Program-made: the position numbers and the translations under genes
In this document: piece after piece, positions 50,720 to 62,723 of the stretch
Numbering within the stretch: position 1 is the first letter of the stretch
How the letters are laid out: each line of letters starts with the position of its first letter
Assembly: GCA_029582265.1 (NCBI GenBank)
Contig: CM055822.1
Coordinates: 7,061,200 to 7,125,199 of the forward strand
Reading direction: 5' to 3'
DNA length: 64,000 nucleotides
From: Zoroaster sp. YZ-2022
Taxonomy: Eukaryota > Echinodermata > Asteroidea > Forcipulatida > Zoroasteridae
The notes under the pieces: model-generated
What the model was told of the DNA's origin: nothing
Databases searched by the model: none
Seen by the model: only the letters and a program-made list of their open reading frames with translations

Positions 50720-51285
50720 CTGAATCCTAAGCCACACGTTGGTTCCATTGCTGCTGATGGCGGGATTTTGTAAATTCAAATTGACGATATTTGCAACTAT
50801 TTCGACACACTAGATATGTTCCTTACATGTTGAACTATCCCAGTGCCTCCTAAAAATGGTGATTTTACTTACATTTATATTTCGTGAAATATCAGCCCGA
50901 CGATCGGCAGTTTGCAGGTTTCAACGAGGGTGGACATTTTGAAGAGAGGTCAACGTATAAACAAATTGCGCACGCAACAATTTTACGACGGCTGTGTGCA
51001 CACACTTGCTGTATTTTATTAGCACTATATGACCACGTGATGTCGCCATAAGAGACTAACATCGAGCAGTTTTATCAGATTAACAGCCGTCGTAAAATTG
51101 TTGTGCACGGAAGTTGTTTTTCCGTTGACCTCTCTTCAGCAATTCAAGATGGCTGCCCTCGTTGAAACCTGCAAACTGCTGATCGTCGCATAATATTTTC
51201 GGGCTGATATTTCACGAAATATAAATGTAAGTAAAATCACCATTTTTGGGGGGCACTGGGATAGTTCAACATGTAAGGAACGTAT
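50720..51285. repeat. Long palindrome M; outer right arm displaced to 54756-54871
   Basis: 50810-50995 and 51080-51285 are inverted copies (GTTTCAACGAGGGTGG; ATTTCACGAAATATAAATGT). The outermost 90 bp of the left arm (GCCACACGTTGGTTCCATTG) find their partner only at 54756-54871, so the right arm is split by 3.5 kb of insertions. Confidence 0.75.
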
Positions 51286-51774
51286 CTAGCACTGGAGCAA
51301 AGAAGGCTTTGACCCTCAAGGCCAAGGCTTTGACCCTCAAGGCCAAGGCTTTGACCCTCAAGGCCAAGGCTTTGACCCTCAAGGCCAAGGCTTTGACTCT
51401 CAAGGCCAAGGCTTTGCCCCTCAAGCCTCAAGGCTAAGGCTAAGGCTAAGGCTTAACCCTCAAGGCCAAGGCCAAGGCCAAGGCCCTCTAGTATAAAATT
51501 ACTACTAATATAAAACATGTCACATCATAACAAATCGCTCAAAGTAAGAATAAAAACTTCACGTACAAATATATGACTGAGTAGAAGTTCAGGTCTTCGT
51601 GGATACCATTTAAATATAACAAAAAGAATGGTTTGCTTCCATACTGATGCACATTAATCTAAACTGAGTATAACAAAAGAGGGATCTAAGAACGGCTGTT
51701 TTTAACTGATGTTATGTAACATGGAAATAATTTTGTTTTCTGGGCCATCATGGTTAGAAATATTAGCATTACCT

Positions 51775-53483
51775 AAAACAGACCAGACTATATTCACCCA
51801 GAATTTGTCAAAAATCTTGGACCAAAATCCACTGAATGGCTTCGAGATTACTTCAGCACCTGTATCAAAGTTCAGAAAATCCCAAAAATATGGAGACATG
51901 CTAAAGTAATGGGAATTCTCAAACCAGACAAGGCCGCCGAAGACCCGGGCAGCTACCGTCCAATAAGCCTACTGTGCATAATCTACAAAGTGATGGAGAG
52001 ACTAATATACAATCGTATCCAACCCATTGTGGATCCTCAACTCCCACATGAGCAGGCGGCCTGTGACAGGACGCTGTACAACAGACCAAGTAACACTCCT
52101 CACAGAAGACATAGAGGACAACTTCCAAAAAGATTTCAAGAATGGTGCTGTACTGGTCGATCTATCAGCAGCATATGACACGGTATGGCATAAAGGTCTT
52201 GCCCTAAAACTACACAAAATCATACCTGATAAAACCTTAGTAAACTTTCTCATGACAATGATCACCTGCAGAAGCTTTACAATGACTGTTGGCAAAGAAA
52301 CCAGTAAAAAATGCTTCCTGAAAAACGGGGTCCCACAGGGCTCAGTGCTCGCACCGATTTAATTCAACATTTACACTGCTGACCTACCAACCACTGTCTC
52401 AGAAGTACATCTACGCAGATGACATAGCACTCCTAACCTCTGCCAAAAACTTTAACAAGCTTGAAACAACACTTGGCACTGATATGGAATCCTTAAGCCG
52501 TTACTTCAAAAACTGGAGACTCCGACTTAACATCACCAAAACTGTTTAGCAACTAAATCAAAATCGTTTGCAATGGCACAACCATCCCGTATGATGATTT
52601 CCCCAAGTATCTTGGTGTTACTGTGGACAGATCTCTAACATACAAAAGCCATCTCACACAGCTCGCACAGAAAGCCAACGCTCGCAACTGTCTCATTAGA
52701 CAACTAGCACGCCTTTCCTGGGGCGCAGACTACAACGTTCTTCGAATCTCAGCAATAGCTTTAGTATACTCTGTTGCAGAGTACTGTGCACCGGTATGGG
52801 CAAGGAGCACCCACACCAGCAAGATTGACGTAGCCCTTAACAACACCATGCGCATCATCTCAGGATGTATCAGATCAACTCCCACTCAATACCTTCCAGT
52901 AGTCAGTGGAATTGCACCTCGTGAAGTGAGACGACAACAGCAATGCCTTGCTCTTGCACGACGTGCCACTGAGTGTGACTCCCATCTGCTTCATCAACTG
53001 TTGACAAACACCAATCAAAAACCCCCACCACAACTGCGACTGCCATCAAGAAATCCTTTCCATCAACAAGCCCACAAACTGCTAGAAATTAGCACCGGAT
53101 CGCACCTAAAGACTTGGGCACTAAACATGTGGCGGAATATGTGGCAAGAATCAGAATCCAGGACGTGGATATTTAACTACATTTCCTCACATTTCCACCC
53201 ACCAGGATGCAATCTACATCGCCACTGCTGGGTCAAACTTAACAGACTAAGAACTGGCCATGGCCGATTTGGACATAACATGCTCCGCATGGGACTAAGT
53301 GACAACGCTAAATGTACCTGTGGTCATGATGACCAGACTGTACACCACATCGTTCATGACTGTATTATTTACAGATGTGATGGAAATTTAACTGAACTCG
53401 ACCAGTCTGCATTAAACTGGATCCATAACAACCTTGTCATGTTAACTTTGTATGAACCATACGATAAATAAATAAATAAAGCA
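51775..53483 (+). pseudogene. Jockey-like LINE reverse transcriptase, broken
   Basis: Motifs in order: RHAKVMGILKPDKAAEDPGS, YRPISLLCIIYKVMERL, TGRCTTDQVTLLTEDIEDNF, VDLSAAYDTVWHKGL (first catalytic Asp), NGVPQGSVLAP, YADDIALLT (catalytic YADD, near 52406), YLGVTVDRSLTYKSHL, RISGCIRSTPTQYLPV and a terminal CTCGHDDQTVHHIVHDC finger. At least three frame shifts or stops interrupt the RT. The last 282 residues stay open. It ends with TAAATAAATAAA. The 5' half with endonuclease is missing. Confidence 0.85.
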
Positions 53484-53891
53484 GTCCACAGCACGAATCA
53501 GATGATGTTCTATCTACCCCATATTTATGCAAGTTAAGTATAATTATATCTCCCTGGCCCCACAAGTACAAGTATACAGAAAATTATTATAGCTTTGTTT
53601 TGGGGGAAGCAGCAAAATGTACTATCATGGTAACAAAATGTGATGCTGTAAAAGTGAAAGTGTGTCAACACACAAATCTAGGGTGTTTTCCCTCCTCCAT
53701 GGTAAAACATGATTAAATTAGATACTGCAGACTTTGCAGACAGCTGACTCCAAGTTGTATGTTTGTAGAAAAGCAAAATTTCAAACAAATTTATCTGAAA
53801 AATTCAAAAATCGATGGGCCTTGAAGAGCAAGGCCCTAAAGTTGCAAGGCTTTGACCCTCAAGGCCAAGGCCAAGGCTTTTGCCCTCAAGC

Positions 53892-54700
53892 CTAACCACC
53901 CCACATCACACAAAATCCTCTATGAGGTATTGGAGCATTTTGTGTGATTGAGGAAGGATGCTATATATTTTCTGTGTTATTTTGTGTGATTGAGGAAGGA
54001 TGCTATATATGTTCTGTGTTATTTTGTGTGATTGAGGAAGGATGCTAGATATATGTGCTGGGTGATTTTGGGTGATTGAGGAAGGTGCTACATGTACATG
54101 TACATGTGTGCTGTGTGATTTTGTGGAGGATTGAGATACATGTAGGATGGCCATGTGCTGTGTGATTTTGTGGCACTTAACTAAAAGTACTGTACATGTA
54201 CTTGTAAGTGCTGAGTGACTACAGCAACCTTGGTAAGGTAAGTGACCTACATATCAACGCCGTGGCCTGTGACCCTAAGGATAAAACAAGTACAAAATTC
54301 AGTACAAACACTACTTGTATTGTTTCAACTCATACAACTGTACTTGGCCAGCAAACAGACTATTCAATTTATACTGAGGTAAGTTTTATGCACTGGTAAT
54401 AATAAAATGGCATTATTTGCATACATTTCACACCATGTATCAATTTAGGAATACAATACCAGGTGACTGAGCCAACAACAAAAAAAAACCAAAAAACATG
54501 TATTTTTGTTCATAATAAAGGGATAAAGGCAAAGGGTACAGGTATGTGTGATTTTGTGTGATTTTGTGTGATTGAGGCAGTGGGCACCCTACACGATTTT
54601 GGAGTATTCAGGAACCTTCCAAATTTTATGAAGACATTTTGTAGCATTTTGTGTGATTGAGGATGCATCCTACCTAAAAGGGCCAGGGGGTTAGGGTTAA
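53892..54700. mobile_element. TTAA word-family F variant (CACAAAATC), about 810 bp
   Basis: Left CTAACCACCCCACATCA, right GGGGGTTAGGGTTAA. Word TTTTGTGTGATTGAGGAAGG and inverse. A central part (about 54200-54500) lacks the word and looks unique. Confidence 0.75.
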
Positions 54701-54869
54701 GGCTAAGGCCAAGGCCCTAAAATCAAGCCTTAAGGCCAAAGCTCAGCATCAAGGCACTACATCACTGGTATCTAGTGTGTCGAAATAGTTGCAAATGTTG
54801 TCAATTTGAGCCTTAAGAATTTACAAAATCCTGCCGTTAGCGGCAATGGAACCAATGTGTGGCTAAGGA

Positions 54870-55475
54870 TTCAAGTCCGTGCCAGAATTCGGGTCAACTC
54901 GTACCCAGGTCAACTCGTACCCAGGTCAACTCGTACCCAGATCAACTCGTACCCTGGTCAACTCGTACCCAGATGTAGAGTGATATTTAGCTTCTCAGCA
55001 GCCCCATTTATAAGATTCAGAGTTAAGTTTAAAAGATAGGCGGCACCTCCACTAACGCTTAATCAGCCAACGCGTTGCCTCGAGCGCGGTTAAGTTCAAA
55101 TGGCCGGCACCTCCATTAACACTAAGTGCGGAACGTAATGATGCATTGTTACCAAGATGAGCATCATGCCCATCATGATGTCCAAACAAGGTATTAGCCA
55201 GAATTGCGTCCCTATTTTATTGTATTAAATGTAGGACGCCTTTGAAGACGTCCTTAATTAATCTTTCTTTTTGCGTATAAAAAATATTAATACTGCGTGG
55301 GTACGAGTTGACCTGGGTACGAGTTGACTTGAGTACGAGTTGACCTGGGTAAGATGTTTTGGGTATGAGTTGACTTGGATACGAGTTGACTTGGATACGA
55401 GTTGACTTGGGTACGAGTTGACTTGGGTACGAGTTGACCCGATAGCCCGTGCCACACTGGTGGGGCAAGGTGGAC
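54870..55475. mobile_element. Element N: inverted arrays of GGTCAACTCGTACCCA
   Basis: Five direct 16-17 bp units at 54891-54972 face about nine inverted units at 55297-55441 across a 320-bp centre. The outer right end CCACCAGTGTGGCACGG recurs near 35-50 and 1065-1085. CGAGTTGACTTTGGGG words also appear at 55880. Confidence 0.75.
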
Positions 55476-56900
55476 CTTTTAATTGCCAAAGGTGTTTGCT
55501 TGGGTAATGTTAAGTGTTAGAGCCACTGCCGTGCCAAACCATGATAGATCCACATGTTGGTTCAGACAATCATGTGTGTAAACCTAATTTCGTTAATTTT
55601 CAAAGACTCTGTAACAAAAGCCACTTTGTTACTTTTGAAAAAATTTGTGGCAATAAATTAATAATATATTAATACTAATACTAATAATAGTAGGCCTATT
55701 TATTAGTATTATTAATTATTAATTTATTGCCAGTACTATAGCATGAATAAAATATCCACTCCCTTTTGTTTTTATTAGGCTAACGTTAATATTAAGTCAA
55801 TTGACAATCTGTAACATTTCTAAGAGTTTTTAAAATTATTATTTAGCTCTAAATACGTCATGGCTGGGCAGCTAGTTGGGGCGAGTTGACTTTGGGGCGA
55901 GTTGACTCCGTCCATCACATGTAACATTCATTACACTACGCGACACCGTCAAATCCATGTCAACGTCATCAACGTTCACACGTTACAAAACTTCGAGGAA
56001 GGAAATGACATTTAACTATATTTACCTGATCCTGTAAACTATTTTGAAAACAAACCAGTCGTTGGTTCAGATCAAAAATCTTTTCTTGTCAAAAATACAA
56101 AAGAAGTAACTAATGAACTGAAGCTAAGTACAGTCAGCCTAAACACACCGATACAAAATCGTTGACGTGGAAATCTAGCATGGAGTTTGCCTGACATCCC
56201 GTTTTTTCTTGTACTTCCGGGCCACACGCAATCAATCGAGCGAGGTCAGTCTAGTATGGGTTAAAGTTCAGCACTAGCGCAACATACAAAATGCCAACGG
56301 GGCAGTACTGCAGATTGTATTGCATATTACTTACCTTCAACCAATCAGAATTCAATATTATAATATGAATATTCATTAATCTAAAAATACACTCGTTTGC
56401 CTAGTCACAGCATGGAGGAAATTTTTTGTTTTCCTCCATGGTCACAGTTACATTTAGTTTGAGCTATTTTTTGCATCCAAGTATGAATCATTCATTTGAG
56501 TTTCTTTCCTCTTTTGGCAGGGATATTTTCTCTCATTTTTCAAACATTAAAATGATGGAAACATTAAAATGCTGGGGAAAATCTTCAGATTCCGCCGCCC
56601 CACCAAACAAATTAATGACAGTTCGTTGTTGTTGTTGCGTCGATCAAGTACAGTACGTACGTGATCACGCTCTGTATCACGTGCTATTGTTATGGCTGTA
56701 CCATTAACTATTAATGTAGGAGTTCACTATATTCGAAGCATTAACCTTGCTAAATTAGGCAATACAAAAATCAAATAAAAATGTAAATTCTAGTACCAAA
56801 CATTAAACGTAAACGATAGTTAAAATGTTAATATCTAAATGTTATTTTATTCCGCATTCTTTACAAGTATTGAAGTCTTCTGCAGTACAAAATTAATTGG
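55476..56900. other. No recognised gene
   Basis: Includes AT-rich inverted TAATAATTAATAATACT segments (55660-55730). CTTCCGG (56215) and AACGTCATCAACGTTC (55960) may be regulatory, but this is not testable here. Confidence 0.35.
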
Positions 56901-56906
56901 CCTTAC

Positions 56907-57158
56907 CTCAGTAATTTTGGTACCGCCCAACTGTTTACATATCAGCCAAATATGGAAACAGCCTTGAAAACGTCACACACAAATCAGCTGGTCGCTGTCA
57001 ACAAACCAATTGAAAGAGATCGAGAACAAACGGACAATCCTTGCACAACATTGCGCCATTTTTAACGATTTTTGTACCCACCAATTATCAGTTTGTATTA
57101 GTATTACTCATTTTTTGTAAAAATATACTCCGGAGAACTACTGAGTCATAGCAGAAAG
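56907..57158. promoter_or_regulatory. Probable bidirectional promoter with two 5' non-coding exons
   Basis: On the minus strand an exon-like end CTGAG is followed by GTAAGG (donor at 56906); on the plus strand GCAGAAAG is followed by GTAAGA (donor at 57159). Between them are AACCAATTG, CACCAATTATC (CCAAT-type) and no repeats. This fits divergent first exons of the C19orf12-like gene (left) and the TP53INP-like gene (right), both of which need an upstream 5' UTR exon. Confidence 0.4.
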
Positions 57159-57597
57159 GTAAGAAATGAGTGGATTGTATGTTTATAATGCATTTCTAAA
57201 TGATAATATTTTTCCAAGTGACACCAGTGTCACTCGGAATCAGATTATGATCTGGCTAGCGTAGAACCGAGCTCTGAAAATGTGGGCGGGGATCGTATAC
57301 CGGCGGCTTGCACTGCAAGGGCCAAGGCATTGCCATTTATTAAACACAGAGTAAGACTGTTGTAGCTTTTGAAGTTATTGAACAAATTTTTTGATGATCA
57401 TGCATCTTGGATTAGTTTCCATACTCAGAATACAAACCTTACCTTTAGTAATCGGTAATTAATAAAGATTCTATGTACTGTATGTGTACTGTGATATAGC
57501 CTTTTATTGCGCATTGAAAACCTACAAATTCATCCAGGCTAGAGCAATTGGTTACTCCATGTACATTTTTTTAGGTATTGGACCCACTCTTAGTCTT

Positions 57598-58043
57598 AGG
57601 GTGTGTTTGTTTCGCACATATCTGGATCTCGATCATCAGACAGTCCGAACAGTTTAGACAGTTTACTGATCCGGATCCTGTGGATACGCGAGATCCAAGA
57701 TGCCGCAAACGAAAATAACAAGACAAAAATCATTACAGAATTCATGAAATTGACATGAATAACCTAAAAATCTTCTTGAAACTATTTATTTGAAGGCCAA
57801 AACAAATGATCATTCCCATCGAATGATATCTAAAACAGTTTGTCTCTACAAAAATGTAAATATAGCGGATGGATTCTGCCGCGGGCACGGTTCAGCCGTA
57901 GTCTGGTACTCAGCTGTATACAACAGGCATTATCTAGTGGCTGAGCTACGACATGGATTTGATCCCAAAAAGTTTCCATTTGTTTTCGCACTGCGCAATA
58001 TCACATGATCCTGATCTGCGATCTTGAGTGGAACAAACACACC
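57598..58043. mobile_element. Inverted-repeat element V
   Basis: Ends AGGGTGTGTTTGTTTCGCAC and GTGGAACAAACACACC with GATC-rich subterminal words. No coding motif. Intronic to the TP53INP-like gene. Confidence 0.6.
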
Positions 58044-58145
58044 ATTAATTCCATAATTTCCTTAATCATTTTTTCACAGTAGTTGCATTACACCAAGACC
58101 TTACTCAACGCACAAAAATAATTTCAGAAATTTGTTGTATGTACG

Positions 58146-58467
58146 TTAACCCTCCTATGTACAGTGCAGTTTGCCATAGAATTGTCAGACCTTTCAAAAC
58201 CTTTCAAGTTTGCTGTACTGAAGGGTTTTGAAAGGTGAGAAAACTGTCTGACAAAAGGGACCTATGAAAGGTTTCGAAAGGTGTAACAACTCTCTGAACA
58301 AACTGGTGTTGAAATGTTTCAATACCTTTCAAAGGGTATTGAAAGGTGTGGTTGTTCAGTAGCAACAAATTCTGGAGGGTTTTAAAGGGTTCATAATTAT
58401 TGATAGCCATTTTGGCCCGTAAGCAGATTTTGAAAGGTTTTGAAAGGTCAAACCATAGGAGGGTTAA
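58146..58467. mobile_element. TTAA word-family E element
   Basis: TTAA at both borders, ends CCCTCCTATG and CATAGGAGGG. Interior word CCTTTCAAAACCTTTCAA / TTTTGAAAGGTTTTGAAAGG, about fifteen times. Only copy in the window. Confidence 0.85.
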
Positions 58468-59756
58468 AGAGAAAAAATGTTAGTTACTTACGTTACATTT
58501 TTGGGGTTTATGCATAAAATGTAATATATAATATAACAAATTTCTGAAGTTATTATTTTGAAAAAACTGATGAGTGAAATACATTATGGCATGAAGAGTG
58601 GGTCCAAAATTTTACGTCAGTAACCATGGAATTTCCCGCTAGCATTTAATGTTAAATGAACTAGCCATAGATTTGTATTTGCCTTTAAGCAGATTCATAC
58701 CTAACATGAATGCAAAAGCAAAGGAAAGTTGTTAGGTCAACAGCTGATTTGCAGCGAAACATTTGCGTAAGTTGAAAATATCTCAATTGGCACAGATCAA
58801 TGTAACCAAACCGAGGCTGGAAGGGAAAATAGTCTGGTCCCTTTGATGTATAATGAGAATCAGTATTCATCATTGCTATTGCATGTATGGAACATGACAA
58901 AGATGGCAGCAGCATGATAAGGTCAAAAACAAAGTCTCTTTTTATTTGCTGTGAAACGATGTCCAGCTGTAGCCAAAATTGCTGGATCGATTGGAACTCT
59001 GCCGCGTTGTGTTTTAAATCACTTTTTCACACAGGGGTATGAACATTTGCCCGATTTGAGCAGCCTCTCTTAGCCACCATACATGTACTTTGTGTATGGG
59101 AAATTGGTCTGGCTCCAATAACTGCGTATTCATGTATCGCGTATTTCACTGGTTGGCAAAGTTTTCGAGAGCCCAAAATTAATTTAGTTACCATCAAATT
59201 CAGAACATTGTGTTAACAAAATCAACTTTTGATGTCACCACTTGCTTTGCATTCAATTTTAAATCCACTTAGTTGCATTGTTTTAAAGCATTTCATTTAA
59301 GTCCAATATTTTTTGTTGTGTCATTATTTGGGAGGGCATGACACCCAATTACAAAATCTGTTATGACCGGCGTAACACTAGCAACGGCCTAAAATCAATA
59401 TTATTTCCTATGGAAAGTAAAAATGTAGATGAAATTGCCATCCTCTTTTTTTAATAAATTTTTTTAATTTTGTTATTTACTGTCAGTCGACCCAAACAAG
59501 GCCAATAGCCACTAAAGTGTAAGGGGTATATGCGATATGTCATCCACCATTTAAGCAAGATTACATTTGTTGATGGTTTTTCTTAAACTTAAATAGATCA
59601 TAAGCTGGTGAAAAGCAATCGATTATACCCTTCCCATTGTTACCAAAAACCCGCCATGCAATTAATAATCCTGAAATGAACATTGTAATCCTAAATTGCA
59701 GCATTAGTTAGAAACCCTTTAACGCTCAGTTTATGGCCATTGATTGGGTATATTAG
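58468..59756. other. Intronic DNA with degraded repeat R
   Basis: 58935-59140 is a decayed repeat R (GTGAAACGATGTCCAGC, TTTTTCACACAGGGGTATGA). Otherwise no feature. Confidence 0.4.
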
Positions 59757-60076
59757 CTAACCCTCCTACTATTGATGCACTTTAGTGGAAAGTTGTTGTT
59801 GAGGTCAAAACCAGTCAACTGCCCGTTTTGACTGTTGACTCAAATGTGCACACAGGGGCATTTTTTGACTGGTTTTTACTGTCATTTTGACCACCCTGAA
59901 CAATACCAGACAATGCTTTTACCAGTCAAAAAACGGTCGACTCATTTTGACCTGTAAATGTACTTACTACACGTAAGGTTTGACAGTGTTTGACTTTTAA
60001 GTGCACTAGACATACCTTGGCAAGTATTTCAGCATTTTGACTGATTTTGACCCTTGTAGTAGTAGGAGGGTTTTAA
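59757..60076. mobile_element. TTAA word-family A element, copy 3
   Basis: CTAACCCTCCTAC at the left and GTAGGAGGGTTTTAA at the right, borders decayed. Interior matches copies 1 and 2. Confidence 0.8.
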
Positions 60077-60109
60077 AATGGGCTCAATTAATCAATGCGT
60101 GCAGCCATA

Positions 60110-60545
60110 GCTGAACAAACAAAGATGCTAAGCAGAGAAAATTTCTGCTTAGCAAAAATCGGTTACCAGCCAAATTGCCATGTAATGTATACTACTCAAA
60201 ACAATTTAGGGAACACCGGATTTTCAACATCAAATAGGTTTGAAATGTTCCATGAACCGGGATTTTCATTTGCAACCCCCTCTCTCTTTCAGTAGTCATG
60301 TCATGAAATGTGTAATCACTACATGCATCCTTTATCATCTGTTTCATTGTGCAGTTGTTTCTCATCAATTCTGTGAAACATTGTGTTTATCTGAAATAAA
60401 TGATCTTGCTTTAACTGAGATTATTCCGGTGTTCCCTAAATTGTTTTGAGTAGTATATATTGCTTCTGGCTGGTTCTCAGCTTAATTTTGCTTAGCATAC
60501 AAATTTGCTCAGCAGTATTTTCTGCTGAACAGCTTTATGAAACTG
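60110..60545. mobile_element. Element X split by a mariner-type MITE
   Basis: Flanks carry GCTAAGCAGAGAAAATTTCT, GGTTACCAGCC and TGCTTAGCA words. 60190-60456 is a separate MITE with inverted ends TACTACTCAAAACAATTTAG and TA on both sides; GGGAACACCGG continues the inverted repeat. Confidence 0.7.
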
Positions 60546-60669
60546 GGCGTGTTTACAAAAGACCCCTCAAGGTCAAATTATGGCAGGTAAAAGCTGTACT
60601 GCTGCCATTGCCAAACACCATAAAATCCAATATTTTGAGGATATGTCAGCAGAATTTTTTTTATGAATT

Positions 60670-60982
60670 ATATAACACCCAAGTAGATCCTTGTCATTTG
60701 ATTTGAGGATTGTAGGTCACGCGGCATTCATTAATCAAACCATTACATGGCCACATCATAAACAGTGCATTTTGGTTCCATCCCATTTGCACGCTAGACC
60801 ACATCATGCGTTATATACACAGCAGTACAAAACTCCCTCTTTTGACACAACACAACCATTCGAGCAAACCGTGCATCATAAGCCGAAAAATAAAGTAGTG
60901 AATGCCAGAATACAATCTTGTATATTTTGTTGATTCTTAGTTTTATCCTCCAATCAAATGACAGATCTACTTGGATGTTATA
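60670..60982. mobile_element. Inverted-repeat element W
   Basis: TATAACACCCAAGTAGATCC at the left and ATCTACTTGGATGTTATA at the right, with ATTTGATT/AATCAAAT subterminal matches. A hairpin with GAATGGAACAT follows at 61045-61095. Confidence 0.55.
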
Positions 60983-61232
60983 AAAAGCAAATAATAAATG
61001 TTTTGCATTCGTGCAATGGAGAGAATATTTTCATTCGTTGAAAGATGGAATGTTCCATTCAATTCGGCTTCGCCTCGTTGAATGGAACATACCATTACAC
61101 TCATAAACATTAATTATTTTGTATAACATCTCACTGCAAATTATTTGTTTTCCTTTCTAAAAGGATATAATCGATGTTCCAATGAAAATAGCAAATTTCG
61201 ATGGAACAGCAAAATGGAGCCATAAGGGGTCA

Positions 61233-61390
61233 ATTTCACAGAGGTGCTAAGCAGGAAAAAAATGCTTACTGGGAATATTTGCTTAGTTTTGGTTACCAGT
61301 CAAACTTGCACATGAAATGAATGTACTTTGGCTGGTAGTCTGTTTTATATTTGCTTAGCAAAATTCTCTGCTTAGCACCGCTATGAAATA
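61233..61390. mobile_element. Element X, complete copy
   Basis: Ends TTTCACAGAGGTGCTAAGCAG and CTGCTTAGCACCGCTATGAAA; interior GGTTACCAGTCAAAC and GGCTGGTAGTCTG. Confidence 0.65.
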
Positions 61391-61734
61391 GGCCCCAGGT
61401 CGACTTGGTTGATTAACATGTCTATGAGGATAGAAGTATGTACATGTCCTTCACCTAGATGTGTACATATACGATTTGAATACATTTCTTCCTCCCAGTG
61501 TACACACAAAACATGGTGAGAAGATGGCATATATAGTATTCAATCATGGGGCACCACATTAACTTACACGTATTTGCTCATGACTAAATATTCATGGCTT
61601 AGTGCTACATGGGATCATAAGCAATCACTTCCTTTAAACATTAGCAATCTCAACCCTGAGTTTTGAAATTGATTTAGTCATTTTAAACATACATTATATA
61701 TTGGAATTATTTACAGAAGCTTCCTAAAGATTGT

Positions 61735-61998
61735 TTAATCCTAACCTTCCCAAATCCTCCCAAATCCTCTTTGCTAAAGTGAAGGATTTTGAAGGAATTG
61801 CCTTTCCATGGTACATGTACATCCATGTTTGTTGTAGTGATTGCAAGGTCAGTGCTTGGGTCAGTGGACACTGTTTATTGCACCATGCATGCAGGGAGGG
61901 TCCCTGGCCATGTACATGTATCACAGATTAGAAACACATGTGTGCATACATGTCATGTGCTTGCTTCACTACTGAAGGATTTGAAAGAATCCAAGTAA
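61735..61998. mobile_element. TTAA word-family F element, inverted and truncated
   Basis: Left TTAATCCTAACCTTCCCAAA; the body is the inverse of 36890-37230, including the CATGTACATGTATCACAGAT segment. The right border is missing. Confidence 0.65.
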
Positions 61999-62221
61999 AT
62001 TCAGGTGTTTAAAATACACTCTTTTTCTGTATACTTTACTATAAGTTTAAGATTTTTGGGGAAAATATTCATGAACATTCCATACCATTTGAGGTACATG
62101 TACAGTATACATGTTGTCTGCATTATCAATTGCTGCTGTTTATGGAACATGCATACATCACTGAACAACAGCATACTGTCAATCAAGACATATCAAATTT
62201 CAATTATTTCTTTCTTTGCAG

Positions 62222-62466
62222 TGTACACACAATCCACCTCCAGTCCAACCAAGTATCATCTTGCTAAGCTCTCTCCCTTTCTCCTTGTACTACTACCAGC
62301 CTCATCATCAGTATGCTTAGCGGTCTTGCGGAGTACATCTTTGGCAGCGCGGCCAATGCAGGGGATGAACCAGCAACGTCTGATGGTGACTCGCAGGGTC
62401 CCAGACCAAGCCCTAGTATGCAGATTACCTATGCTGATGATGACTGGGTACTCGTGGATGTTACCA
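62222..62466 (+). CDS. TP53INP-like first coding exon
   Basis: TP53INP1/2 (DOR) proteins shuttle between nucleus and autophagosomes and bind LC3/GABARAP. Acceptor ATTTCTTTCTTTGCAG; 5' UTR to 62312; ATG at 62313; donor GTATGT at 62467, phase 1. Encodes MLSGLAEYIFGSAANAGDEP and ends ITYADDDWVLVDVT. The N-terminus matches the M(F/L)xxLxxxxF start of human members, and DDWVLVDV matches their LIR motif (DEWILVDF, DGWLIIDL: acidic residues, then W-x-x-V/I). The C-terminal part with the second conserved region must lie beyond the right edge. Short exon, so identification rests mainly on the LIR and its position. Confidence 0.68.
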
Positions 62467-62723
62467 GTATGTGTACTTTCCTTCTTTCCCTAAGGTTTCC
62501 CTTTCCTCTGACAAAGGATTGAATTCTGGTCCACAAAAATACAATTTCAAGTTTCTGTAATTAATCTCAAACCACCAAACCAGCCAAGGAATTTTCAAGC
62601 CATGAGCTCAAAGTGAAGTCACTGGTAAAATTATTACACCTCAGTAAATGAATGTTGTATTTAGCCTGCAAGGCTAGCAAATATGTAAAAATGCAACCGG
62701 TGAAAATACCCTTCCCTCTTGTA

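Larger units (their letters stand above)
51296..54770. repeat. AAGGCC minisatellite blocks flanking nested insertions
   Basis: The tandem unit CAAGGCCAAGGCTTTGACCC occurs at 51300-51490, 53820-53890 and 54700-54750. Between the blocks lie a LINE (51775-53483) and a TTAA element (53892-54700). Probably one minisatellite-bearing element, later split. Confidence 0.65.
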
